A DNA stretch of 14,509 bases from SZUA-521 sp041738285 (GTDB lineage Bacteria; Pseudomonadota; Gammaproteobacteria; Pseudomonadales; Azotimanducaceae). Both the position numbers and the translations under genes were made by a program. The stretch covers positions 1-14,509 of the forward strand of contig JBGSQB010000200.1 in the NCBI GenBank assembly GCA_041738285.1, given 5' to 3'. Numbering within the stretch: the stretch's first letter is position 1; each line of letters opens with the position of its first letter. Shown here piece after piece: positions 7,094-13,957 of the stretch. The notes under the pieces are model-generated. The model was not told where the DNA came from, did no database searches, and saw only the letters and a program-made list of their open reading frames with translations.

Positions 7094-7792
7094 CTACCAG
7101 CGCTCGGCAAAGGGTCGCAGTTCGACGTCGAACGACCAGGCCGAGCGATCCTGGTGAGCCACATCCCAGATTGTCTGCGCGATCGCCGAAGGCTTGGCGA
7201 AGAACGCATCGTCCGCATCGGCGAACGCCTTGCGTGTCCATGGCACGTCGATGACCGCGTCGATTACCACGTACGCGACATGAATTCCCTCGGGACCTAA
7301 GCGCCGTGCCATGGACTCGGCGAGGATCCGCTGCGTCGCCTTGGTCGGCGCAAATGCCGCGAAGAAGTCCTTGCCACGCCGGGCCGCCGTATTGCCGGTC
7401 ACGATGATTGCACCACCGTTTCGTTCGATCATCGCCGGTGCAACCGCCTGCGTGAGGTGCGCGAGCGACGTCACGTTGACTGCAAAGTTGCGCTCGAGAT
7501 CCGCAGGATCGATTGCAAGTATGTCGCCACGTGTGCCACGCACGGCGTTGTGAACGACGACATCGATCGCGCCGAGTTCACCTGCAATGCGCGTCACCGC
7601 GCCACGTAGTGCCTCCGCGTCGGCGACATCGCAGACGATGGGCAGGCTACCTTCGAGTTCCTTTGCAAGTTCCTCGAGGCGCTGCGAATTGCGGGCCAGC
7701 ATCGCGACCCGATATCCCCCATCGTGAAATCGTCTTGCGATGGCGGCGCCGGTGCCGGGTCCGACTCCAGTGATCAATGCAACACGCGACAT
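7094..7792 (-). CDS. Short-chain dehydrogenase/reductase-like protein lacking catalytic Ser and Tyr
   Basis: A 232-residue SDR-fold protein. The nucleotide-binding start ALITGVGPGTGAAIARRF (residues 5-22) has the TGxxxGxG motif; CDVAD (54-58), HNAV (81-84, in place of NNAG) and NFAVNV with Asn106 follow. In classical SDRs a Ser and the YxxxK Tyr lie 13 residues apart. Here the YxxxK position reads FAPTK, with Phe147 (codon TTT) for Tyr and Lys151 kept, and the Ser position is Asn134 in IIVTGNTAAR. The hydride and proton relay of a normal SDR is therefore missing, although Thr135 might partly substitute for Ser. The C-terminus is short. The start ATG at 7792 has CGGAGAA a few bases upstream. 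It is divergent from the DUF486 gene across 73 bases. It could bind NAD(P)(H) without classical activity. Confidence 0.85.
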   Translation of the reverse strand: MSRVALITGVGPGTGAAIARRFHDGGYRVAMLARNSQRLEELAKELEGSLPIVCDVADAEALRGAVTRIAGELGAIDVVVHNAVRGTRGDILAIDPADLERNFAVNVTSLAHLTQAVAPAMIERNGGAIIVTGNTAARRGKDFFAAFAPTKATQRILAESMARRLGPEGIHVAYVVIDAVIDVPWTRKAFADADDAFFAKPSAIAQTIWDVAHQDRSAWSFDVELRPFAERW

Positions 7793-7865
7793 CGTCGTTC
7801 TCCGATTTGCTGTACCAGCGCCTTTGCCATACTAAGCCATCGCGAAGCACAAATCGGGAGACATC

Positions 7866-8219
7866 ATGACGCCGCTGCTGACGACTGTTGGCCTGCTGGC
7901 TCTGAGCAACGTGTTCATGACCTTTGCCTGGTATGGCCACCTCAAGCATCTGTCCGCCAAGCCTTGGATCATCGCGGCACTGATCAGCTGGGGCATTGCA
8001 TTGTTCGAATACTTGCTCCAGGTACCCGCCAACCGAATTGGCCACGAGGTGATGAGTGTTGGGCAACTGAAGATCCTCCAGGAGATCATCACGCTGGTCA
8101 TCTTCGTACCCTTTGCGGTGTTTTACATGCGCGAGCGATTGACGCTCGACTATTTGTGGGCAGGCATGTGTATCCTGGGGGCGGTTTACTTTCTGTTCCG
8201 TTCCAAAATCGGGGGTTGA
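7866..8219 (+). CDS. DUF486 / DMT-family small membrane protein
   Basis: A 117-residue integral membrane protein of the DUF486 (COG3169) family. Four hydrophobic segments are visible: about residues 5-24 (LLTTVGLLALSNVFMTFAWY), 34-52, 71-90 (ILQEIITLVIFVPFAVFYM) and 95-112. The motifs FMTFAWYGHLKH, QVPANRIGHE and the final GAVYFLF are typical of the family, which resembles half of a drug/metabolite transporter or an EamA repeat and probably works as a dimer. The substrate is unknown. ATG at 7866 follows GGGAG with five bases of spacing. The stop is two bases before the GTG of the next gene, so the two are probably one transcript. Confidence 0.85.
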   Translation: MTPLLTTVGLLALSNVFMTFAWYGHLKHLSAKPWIIAALISWGIALFEYLLQVPANRIGHEVMSVGQLKILQEIITLVIFVPFAVFYMRERLTLDYLWAGMCILGAVYFLFRSKIGG

Positions 8220-8221
8220 GC

Positions 8222-8596
8222 GTGGCCGAACTATCCAATCTCGTCCTGGCAATCGCGCAGTCAGACGCGCAACGAAAGCTCGCACTGGTGACCATCGAGT
8301 ACGCGTACCGGCTTACGTGTTCGCGCCTGGAGGTGGAGCGTGGCATCACGTTCGAAGCCTGCGTCGATGTGCTCGGCAACGACTTGCTCAGTGATGAGTG
8401 CCTCGCTGAGCGCCTCGATGCTCACCTGATCGAGTCGAGTTCGGAACCGATCGAGATGCATCGCACTATTACACTCGGTCAGTCGCTGCTCGACGAAGAT
8501 GTCGGCGTTGATGAGATCAAGTTGAAGATTCGGATAAGCAGCAGCGCGGGCGACCTGGTCGATGGTGTCACCGGCGTCGTGCGCGGTCGGTTCTGA
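8222..8596 (+). CDS. Hypothetical protein, 124 aa
   Basis: I do not recognise a family. The frame is open much further upstream, but GTG at 8222 is the sensible start: it has GGGGG six bases ahead and begins two bases after the DUF486 stop. The predicted protein is soluble and acidic, with many Glu and Asp. The N-terminal 35 residues look helical (NLVLAIAQSDAQRKLALVTI), a central part has alternating charged and hydrophobic residues, and the C-terminal third (EIKLKIRISSSAGDL then GVTGVVRGRF) looks like beta strands. No metal-binding or nucleotide-binding motif, signal peptide or membrane segment is visible. Third-position GC and the tight spacing to DUF486 support a real gene. It is followed directly by the inverted-repeat element. 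Confidence 0.65.
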   Translation: MAELSNLVLAIAQSDAQRKLALVTIEYAYRLTCSRLEVERGITFEACVDVLGNDLLSDECLAERLDAHLIESSSEPIEMHRTITLGQSLLDEDVGVDEIKLKIRISSSAGDLVDGVTGVVRGRF

Positions 8597-8603
8597 CGAA
8601 TGT

Positions 8604-8740
8604 CTAGGACTGTTGAAGAACTCCGCTTAGGCCAATCGTTTCGGGCTCCAGCCCTTCCATGTTTCAAACACTTGCGTGTTCGTAAAATGCCGGTGGGTCT
8701 ATCCACCGAACCAGCAGTCAGTTTTTCAACAGCCTGCTAG
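8604..8740. mobile_element. MITE-like non-autonomous element with CTAG flanks
   Basis: The left end GACTGTTGAAGAACT (8608-8622) and the right end AGTTTTTCAACAGCC (8720-8734) form imperfect inverted repeats, 13 of 15 matching when one is reversed. CTAG occurs immediately before the left end (8604-8607) and two bases after the right end (8737-8740), compatible with a 4-bp target duplication. The 97 bases between the repeats code for nothing I can see. They hold three small hairpins in series: 8643-8654 (GGGCT/AGCCC), 8667-8680 (AACAC/GTGTT) and 8691-8708 (CGGTGG/CCACCG). The ends resemble those of DDE-transposase insertion sequences, but no transposase is present. It lies between two convergent genes and could also act as a bidirectional terminator. 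The right CTAG supplies the TAG stop of the gamma-glutamyltransferase gene. Confidence 0.65.
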
Positions 8741-10317
8741 AAGCCGGCCGCCTGTCCTTCCTTGCGGTGATCTGACGCGCCGAGATAGCCGTCGCTCATG
8801 CGATAGATCAGCTGCGCGCCGCCAAAAATGTGTTCGCGCCCGTCCACAAGAACGCGATGTCCACGCGCGCGCAGCGCATCGGCCACAGTCCGATCGAATC
8901 CTTGCTCGACGCCCACGCTGCCATCTTCATAGATGTGCCAGCGAGGTGCGTCGCTGGCGGCCTGCGGGTTCTGCTGGTGATCGAAGATGCGGGTGACCAT
9001 CTGCACGTGTCCCTGATGTTGCATGTGACCACCCATGACGCCGAAGGCGAGGCGCGGCCCGTGCGTATCGGTGACGAAGCCCGGGATAATCGTATGAAAC
9101 GGTCGTTTGTGCGGGCCGACGCAATTGGGGTGTGTGGGGTCGAGTACGAAGCCACTACCGCGGTTCTGCATGGCAATGCCGGTGCCTGGAATGACGATGC
9201 CTGAACCGAAGCCCTGATAGTTCGACTGAATCATCGACACCATCATGCCGCCCTGGTCCGCGGTCGCCAGGTACACAGTATCGTGCCCTGTTGGTAACAC
9301 CGGCGGCACCGCCGGCATTGCCGTGTCGGTGATCTGCGCCGCGAGCACTGCCATCCGCTGCGGATCCAGCAGTGCGGCCGGCGTGGTGCGCATCGCATCG
9401 GGATCGGCGAAATGGTCGTATGCGGCGCGAATGGCGATCTTCATCGCTTCGATCTGCAGATGAATCGATTGCGCGGAGTCTGGTTCGAGCGCAGCGATGT
9501 CATGGTGCGCGAGAATCGCGAGCGCAATTTGCGCGGCGAGCCCCTGACCGTTCGGTGGAATCTCGTGCAACACCACGTCACGGTAAGGTGCTGCGACCGG
9601 TTGCACCCACAGCGGTTCGTGCGCGTCGAGGTCTGCAAGCGACAAACAGCCGCCCGCAGCTTCGGCGCACGCAACGATTTCTTGCGCCAGCGCGCCGCGA
9701 TAGAACGCGTCGCCGTGCGAGTTCGCGATTTGCGTAAGCGTCGCAGTCATGTCACGCCGGCGAAACAGCTCCCCGGGCAACGGCGCGCGTCCACCTGGCA
9801 GGAAATGGCGCGCGAACTCATCGAATCCGTCGTAACGCTCGCGCGCAGACTGCCAGTAGTACGCGGTCTTGGCACCCACCTGGAATCCCAACTCGGCGTA
9901 GCGCTGTGCAGCCTCGAACAGGCGCGCGAACGGCAGTTGTCCGAAACGCTGTGACAGCGCAACCCATGCAGAAACGGCCCCCGGCACCGTGACCGCGTCC
10001 CACCCGAGTTCCGGCATGCGATCCCGCCCTGCGAATCGCGCCGCCGTCCATCCAGCTGGGGATCGGCCGGAGGCGTTGAGACCATGCAACTGCTGGCCGT
10101 CCCACACGATTGCGAATGCATCGCTGCCAACGCCATTGTTGTTGGGCTCGACCACCGTCAGCGCGATCGCAGTGGCGACGGCTGCGTCAACGGCGTTGCC
10201 GCCATCGCGCAACACATCGATGCCGGCCTGTGTCGCCAGCGGCTGTGAGGTTGCAACGATGTTCGCAGCCGCGACTGGCATGCGTTGTGACGGATACGGA
10301 AACTGCCAGTCAATCAC
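8737..10317 (-). CDS. Gamma-glutamyltransferase family protein (cytoplasmic, YwrD-like)
   Basis: A 526-residue Ntn-hydrolase of the gamma-glutamyltransferase family. The large-subunit part has ATSQPLATQAGIDVLRDGGN and NAVDAAVATAIAL (41-53), NASGRSPAG (81-89) with the substrate-binding Arg85, and IPPNGQGLAAQIAL (253-266). The expected autocleavage site and catalytic nucleophile is Thr347 in GHDTVYLATAD, beginning the small subunit. SMIQSNYQGFGSG and QNRGSGFVLDP follow, and the end ASDHRKEGQAAGF is the normal family terminus, so the protein is full length. There is no signal peptide, unlike periplasmic Ggt, so a cytoplasmic enzyme is likely; the true substrate is unknown. The start GTG (10315-10317) has no Shine-Dalgarno and abuts a palindrome (10317-10333). 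An in-frame ATG at 10281 is an alternative, but residues before it (FPYPSQRMPV) look family-like. It lies 18 bases downstream of the PilZ-like gene. Confidence 0.88.
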   Translation of the reverse strand: MIDWQFPYPSQRMPVAAANIVATSQPLATQAGIDVLRDGGNAVDAAVATAIALTVVEPNNNGVGSDAFAIVWDGQQLHGLNASGRSPAGWTAARFAGRDRMPELGWDAVTVPGAVSAWVALSQRFGQLPFARLFEAAQRYAELGFQVGAKTAYYWQSARERYDGFDEFARHFLPGGRAPLPGELFRRRDMTATLTQIANSHGDAFYRGALAQEIVACAEAAGGCLSLADLDAHEPLWVQPVAAPYRDVVLHEIPPNGQGLAAQIALAILAHHDIAALEPDSAQSIHLQIEAMKIAIRAAYDHFADPDAMRTTPAALLDPQRMAVLAAQITDTAMPAVPPVLPTGHDTVYLATADQGGMMVSMIQSNYQGFGSGIVIPGTGIAMQNRGSGFVLDPTHPNCVGPHKRPFHTIIPGFVTDTHGPRLAFGVMGGHMQHQGHVQMVTRIFDHQQNPQAASDAPRWHIYEDGSVGVEQGFDRTVADALRARGHRVLVDGREHIFGGAQLIYRMSDGYLGASDHRKEGQAAGF

Positions 10318-10333
10318 GGGGCAAGTTGCCCCG
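10317..10333. repeat. Palindrome abutting the gamma-glutamyltransferase start codon
   Basis: CGGGGC (10317-10322) and GCCCCG (10328-10333) are perfect inverted repeats around AAGTT. On the minus strand the hairpin ends at the first base of the GTG start codon and fills the position where a Shine-Dalgarno would be. There is no T-run after it, so it is unlikely to be an efficient intrinsic terminator; it may limit translation of the downstream gene or stabilise the end of the upstream message. Confidence 0.45.
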
Positions 10334-10335
10334 GA

Positions 10336-10704
10336 TCAGGCGTGTTGATCGTGTTCGTGCGAGCGGATATGCGAGTCGATGTGGCGCAGACAGTGCATGG
10401 TATTGCCGCGGCCGGTGCTCTCGGGCATGAAGTCGATGTCGTAGCAGTTACCTTCGGCGGTCGCGCTCGCACGCCGAACCACGCCCGGCAGTTCTTCAAC
10501 GCGCAAGTCGTTGACGGAAATGTCGAGGACGAGGTTCTGACCAACGGACAGTTTGGTCGGTGTCGCAAGCCGGATGCCGGTTACGGAGAAGTCGACGCAG
10601 TCGGCCGTGATGGCGCTCCTGAACATGCCGAGAATACCGGGTCGATGCAGTTCTACGTTCAGGCGGCCGCTGCAGCACACGTTGAACTGACCGGTACTGG
10701 CCAT
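10336..10704 (-). CDS. PilZ-domain-like protein with incomplete c-di-GMP motif
   Basis: A 122-residue protein whose residues 12-95 fit the PilZ beta-barrel. They include a first strand GRLNVELHR, the diagnostic DFSVTGIRL (Asp38, Ser40, Gly43: the D/NxSxxG motif), GQNLVLDIS, VVRR and CYDIDF in the last strand. Canonical PilZ domains bind c-di-GMP with an RxxxR motif just before the barrel; here the Arg residues at 14, 21 and 29 are not in that spacing, so binding may be lost or altered. A His-rich tail (RHIDSHIRSHEHDQHA) closes the protein. ATG at 10704 follows AAGGA at moderate distance. It is probably co-transcribed with the gamma-glutamyltransferase gene 18 bases downstream and is divergent from the acyl-CoA synthetase gene. 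It may act in protein-protein signalling. Confidence 0.75.
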   Translation of the reverse strand: MASTGQFNVCCSGRLNVELHRPGILGMFRSAITADCVDFSVTGIRLATPTKLSVGQNLVLDISVNDLRVEELPGVVRRASATAEGNCYDIDFMPESTGRGNTMHCLRHIDSHIRSHEHDQHA

Positions 10705-10876
10705 GGTGGTGGCGATCCTTGCCCGTGGGCGCCGTTCGAGGGACTTCCGAGGTTAGAGCGTCAAGTCATTGAGCGCAAGGCAGAAGTGTTTCGCATCTGT
10801 TTCGGTGCGGCGTTGTACCGACTTCGGAAATCACCTAGCGTTCGACCTCTAGTCAGTCATTCGCATGGGAGGGTAG

Positions 10877-12400
10877 ATGCATCCGGGCACGATCGCTGCG
10901 GCGCAGCCGAACAAGGTCGCGTACGTCATGGCGGAGTCGGGGATCACCGTCACCTATGCCGAACTCGAGGCCGCATCCAATCAGGGTGCGCAGCTGTTCC
11001 GCAGCCTCGGCCTGCGCCCGGGCGATCACATCGCGATTCTGCTCGAGAACCATCCCCACTTTTTCAAGATCTGCTGGGCTGCGCAGCGCGCGGGCTTGTA
11101 CTACACGCCGATCAGCTGGCGCCTGCAGCCCAAGGAAGTCGAGTACATCGTCAACAACTGCGAAGCCAAAGTGTTCATCGCCTCGGGTGCCCGGCGGGAC
11201 GTGGCTGAACCGCTCACTGCGCGCACGCCCGGCGTTGCGGCCCGTTATGTCATCGATGGGGAGATTCCGGGCTTTACGTCCTGGGATACGGCCATCGCGG
11301 CCATGGCGGCGACGCCGATTGCCGACGAGACTGAGGGGCAGTCGATGCTGTACTCGTCGGGTACCACCGGGTATCCAAAGGGTGTGAAGCGCGCGCTGAC
11401 CGGCGAGCCCTTCGGAACCGCAGTCGGGGTACCGGTGATGACGGTGTTGTATGGCGCGAATCAGGACAGCGTCTATCTGTCGCCAGCGCCGCTCTACCAC
11501 GCTGCACCCCTCGGGTTCACCATGACGTGCCTGCGGCAGGGCATTGAAGTGGTCGTCATGGAGCATTTCGATGCGGAATCGGCGCTCGCTTGCATCGAGC
11601 GGCATCGCATTACCCACAGCCAGTGGGTACCGACCATGTTTGTGCGAATGACCAAGCTGCCGCCCGATGTGCGTGCCAAATACGACCTGTCGTCGCTGGT
11701 GTGTGCGATCCACGCCGCCGCCCCGTGCCCGGTGCCGATCAAGGAGCAGATGATCGACTGGTGGGGACCGGTGATCTTCGAGTACTACGCGGGCACCGAA
11801 GGCAATGGCTTCGTGCAGCTGAACAGCACCGAGTGGCTGGCGCACAAGGGATCCGTCGGTCGCCCGCTCAACTGCGAGCTCCACATCTGCGATGACGACG
11901 GCAACGAAGTGCCGCAGGGTGAGCCCGGCACCATCTGGTTCGGCGGCGGCGGTCAATTCGAGTACTACAAGGACCCTGACAAGACTGCTCAGTCGCGCCA
12001 TCCGAAGGGGTGGAGTACGCTTGGCGATGTCGGATATCTCGACGCCGATGGCTACCTCTATCTGACTGACCGCAAGCATTTCATGATCATCTCAGGCGGC
12101 GTCAACATCTATCCGCAGGAAGCTGAGAACGTGCTCGTCACCCATCCGAAGGTGGTGGACGTTGCGGTGTTCGGTGTTCCTAACGAGGAGTTCGGTGAGG
12201 AAGTCAAAGCGGTGGTTCAGCCTCGTGACATGGCACTTGCAGGTCCCGCGCTCGAGCGCGAACTGATGGAGTACTGTCGCAGCCAGTTGTCGCACGTGAA
12301 ATGCCCCCGCAGCATCGACTTCCAAGCTGAGCTGCCGCGCCATCCGACGGGTAAGTTGTACAAGCGCCTGTTGAAGGACCGTTACTGGGCCAAGTCCTAG
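10877..12400 (+). CDS. Acyl-CoA synthetase (AMP-forming, FadD-like)
   Basis: A 507-residue class I adenylate-forming enzyme that activates a carboxylic acid to acyl-AMP and then acyl-CoA. Core motifs are in order: P-loop MLYSSGTTGYPKGVKR (157-172), EYYAGTEGNG (302-311), LGDVGYLDADGYLYLTDR (382-399), ISGGVNIYPQE (405-415) and the C-terminal PTGKLYKR with catalytic Lys493. The substrate cannot be read from the sequence; the spacing and the GTEGNGF...EWLAHKGSVGRP block resemble FadD-type ligases for fatty or steroid-like acids. ATG at 10877 is preceded directly by an in-frame TAG and by GGGAGGG (10867-10873), so the start is secure although the spacing is short. It is monocistronic, followed by a hairpin at 12417-12433 and a convergent gene. 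No membrane segment or signal peptide is present. Confidence 0.9.
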   Translation: MHPGTIAAAQPNKVAYVMAESGITVTYAELEAASNQGAQLFRSLGLRPGDHIAILLENHPHFFKICWAAQRAGLYYTPISWRLQPKEVEYIVNNCEAKVFIASGARRDVAEPLTARTPGVAARYVIDGEIPGFTSWDTAIAAMAATPIADETEGQSMLYSSGTTGYPKGVKRALTGEPFGTAVGVPVMTVLYGANQDSVYLSPAPLYHAAPLGFTMTCLRQGIEVVVMEHFDAESALACIERHRITHSQWVPTMFVRMTKLPPDVRAKYDLSSLVCAIHAAAPCPVPIKEQMIDWWGPVIFEYYAGTEGNGFVQLNSTEWLAHKGSVGRPLNCELHICDDDGNEVPQGEPGTIWFGGGGQFEYYKDPDKTAQSRHPKGWSTLGDVGYLDADGYLYLTDRKHFMIISGGVNIYPQEAENVLVTHPKVVDVAVFGVPNEEFGEEVKAVVQPRDMALAGPALERELMEYCRSQLSHVKCPRSIDFQAELPRHPTGKLYKRLLKDRYWAKS

Positions 12401-12416
12401 GGAAGCTCTAAACGAG

Positions 12417-12433
12417 CGACGCGAGGCGCGTTG
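12417..12433. terminator. Small hairpin between convergent genes
   Basis: CGACGCG (12417-12423) pairs with CGCGTTG (12427-12433) around a three-base AGG loop; six pairs are Watson-Crick and one is G-T. It sits in the 34-base gap between the ends of the acyl-CoA synthetase gene and the spermidine-synthase-like gene, where a shared terminator would be expected. No T-run follows on either strand, so termination strength is doubtful. Confidence 0.3.
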
Positions 12434-12434
12434 A

Positions 12435-13322
12435 TCAGTTGTTGAGCAGGTTGGCGGGCGCGTACTGATCGGTCAGCACCCGCGCCGACGTGTCCCAGTC
12501 GCGCTTGCGTGACATGCGGCCGGGATAGCGGCGCAGTGGCACACCGAACGGTTCCATGGCCTCGGCGAGGTTGCGTGCGCGTTGCGCGAGTATGCCATTC
12601 GCGGGCAGCGGGGCCAGCGACGCGATGACCACGCGGTTGGCGCTGTCGGGCATCTTGAAGTTGATAAAATCTCCGAAGACAGCACTGTAAGTGACTGATT
12701 CGTGGTCATAAAGACTGCTGATGGCGAAGGTGTTCGCAGCCAGTACACCCTGCGGTGTCAGGAGGCTTCGGGTCTCTTCCAGGTACTCACGGGTCATCAG
12801 GTGCTCGGGGATATAGTCACCATTGAAGGCATCGAGCAGGATCAGGTCATAGCGCGCACCCCGCAGCGCCGCCCGTTTACCGAAGACCCGTGCGTCCACC
12901 GTATGAATCTGCATGCGCGGCGTTGGCCGAAACTCAAAGTGCGTTTCCGCCACTCGCACCACGGCCGGATCGATTTCGATCAGGTCCATCTGCGCCTGCG
13001 GGAGTAGGACGGCGAGCGCTTCGGGCAGCGACCCGCCGCCAAGGCCGACCACGAGAATCCGGCTCGGCGCAGGATTCACCAGCAGCGCGGCCATCATCAT
13101 CCGGGTGTATCCAAACACGAGGTATTGGGGCCGGCGCAGATCCTTGCAGGACTGGTTGCGCGGATCGCTTCGGATGGAGAACTTCAGACACACCTCATCA
13201 TCCACCCGTGTGACCGAGATGTTCTGATAGAGCGAGTGCTCTGAGTGAATCACCTTCGCGGAGGTGGCCACGGCGCAGAATGAAACGAGCAGGAGCGATG
13301 CGGTGAGCAGACGTCGCTTCAT
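12435..13322 (-). CDS. Spermidine-synthase-fold protein with N-terminal signal peptide
   Basis: A 295-residue protein. Residues 1-22 (MKRRLLTASLLLVSFCAVAT) form a signal peptide or membrane anchor; Cys16 is preceded by Phe, so it is not a lipobox. YQNISVTRV and YLVFGYTRMM precede the Rossmann fold: LVVGLGGGSLPEALA (90-104), the acidic EIDPAVV (116-122), DAR (143-145) and LLDAFNGDYIPEHL (162-175). This is the aminopropyltransferase/SpeE fold, but the active-site block of true spermidine synthases (GGGDG and DSSDP) is changed to GGGSL and DAFNG, so polyamine synthesis is doubtful. The frame is open back to 13805, but ATG at 13322 is chosen because it overlaps the upstream stop as ATGA and gives a sensible signal peptide. 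Related proteins are often fused behind a membrane domain; here that domain is the separate upstream gene. Confidence 0.83.
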   Translation of the reverse strand: MKRRLLTASLLLVSFCAVATSAKVIHSEHSLYQNISVTRVDDEVCLKFSIRSDPRNQSCKDLRRPQYLVFGYTRMMMAALLVNPAPSRILVVGLGGGSLPEALAVLLPQAQMDLIEIDPAVVRVAETHFEFRPTPRMQIHTVDARVFGKRAALRGARYDLILLDAFNGDYIPEHLMTREYLEETRSLLTPQGVLAANTFAISSLYDHESVTYSAVFGDFINFKMPDSANRVVIASLAPLPANGILAQRARNLAEAMEPFGVPLRRYPGRMSRKRDWDTSARVLTDQYAPANLLNN

Positions 13323-13918
13323 GCCGCTCGGGCCCGCAGTGCAAGACCCGCGGCGATGATGCCGAGGCCGATGAGCGTGGCTGCGAGTAACGTAATGATG
13401 GTATCGATTTCGAACCACAGTACGAAGTAGAACGACGTCGCCAGCGTGCCGAGCGCGCTGCCGAGCGTCGATACGAAATACAGCGTGCCGGCGACGCGAC
13501 CCGATTCGTGGGTCTGCGTGATCATCAGACGCACCGAGTATGGGCTGATCACTCCGAGCACGACGGTCGGAACAACGAACAGCACTGCGGCGGCGAGGAG
13601 CGAACCGTAGCGGGGATCCTCGATGTGTTCGAAAGTCCACGTGAGAAACGGTTGCGCGATGAAAATCAGCGGCAGCAGCAATACGCCACCGAAGACGAAG
13701 ATCGCCGCGAACTTGCGAAACGTTGGTTGCTGCAACGATAGCCAACCACCGAGCAGATAGCCCGTCGCCAGCGACAGCATGAACACCGTGATGATGCTGC
13801 CCCACACGTAAATGCTGCTGCCAAAATATGGCGCGAGCACCCGGCCCCCGAGCAGTTCGAGCGACATGATGACGAAGCCGCCCGTGAAGGCGAGGACATT
13901 GATTGCGACGCCCCGCAT
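13319..13918 (-). CDS. Membrane partner of the spermidine-synthase-like protein
   Basis: A 199-residue integral membrane protein with about six hydrophobic segments: roughly residues 6-24, 36-60, 69-90, 106-126, 145-166 and 171-193. MSLELLGGRVLAPYFGSSIYVWG and the later GRVAGTLYFVSTLGSALGTL are signature stretches of the membrane half of the 'fused MFS/spermidine synthase' family. The stop overlaps the start of the downstream gene by four bases (ATGA), so the two are translationally coupled and probably form one complex. ATG at 13918 is preferred; GTG at 13933, with AAGGA just before it, would add five residues. The longer frame to 14074 runs antisense into the divergent gene and its extra residues are polar, so it is rejected. 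Transport function, if any, is unknown. Confidence 0.82.
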   Translation of the reverse strand: MRGVAINVLAFTGGFVIMSLELLGGRVLAPYFGSSIYVWGSIITVFMLSLATGYLLGGWLSLQQPTFRKFAAIFVFGGVLLLPLIFIAQPFLTWTFEHIEDPRYGSLLAAAVLFVVPTVVLGVISPYSVRLMITQTHESGRVAGTLYFVSTLGSALGTLATSFYFVLWFEIDTIITLLAATLIGLGIIAAGLALRARAA

Positions 13919-13957
13919 AATTCGAACAGACACCGGTCCTTGAAGGAGGGCGCGATT

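Noticed and set aside
10853..12079. 408-codon open frame on the minus strand
   Set aside because: It is fully antisense to the acyl-CoA synthetase gene, whose motifs are unmistakable. The predicted protein is Arg/His-rich with no family signature, typical of a GC-rich shadow frame.
13323..13805. Upstream extension of the spermidine-synthase-like frame
   Set aside because: It overlaps the membrane-protein gene in another frame, reads as Arg/His-rich shadow sequence, and would bury a good signal peptide in the middle of the protein.
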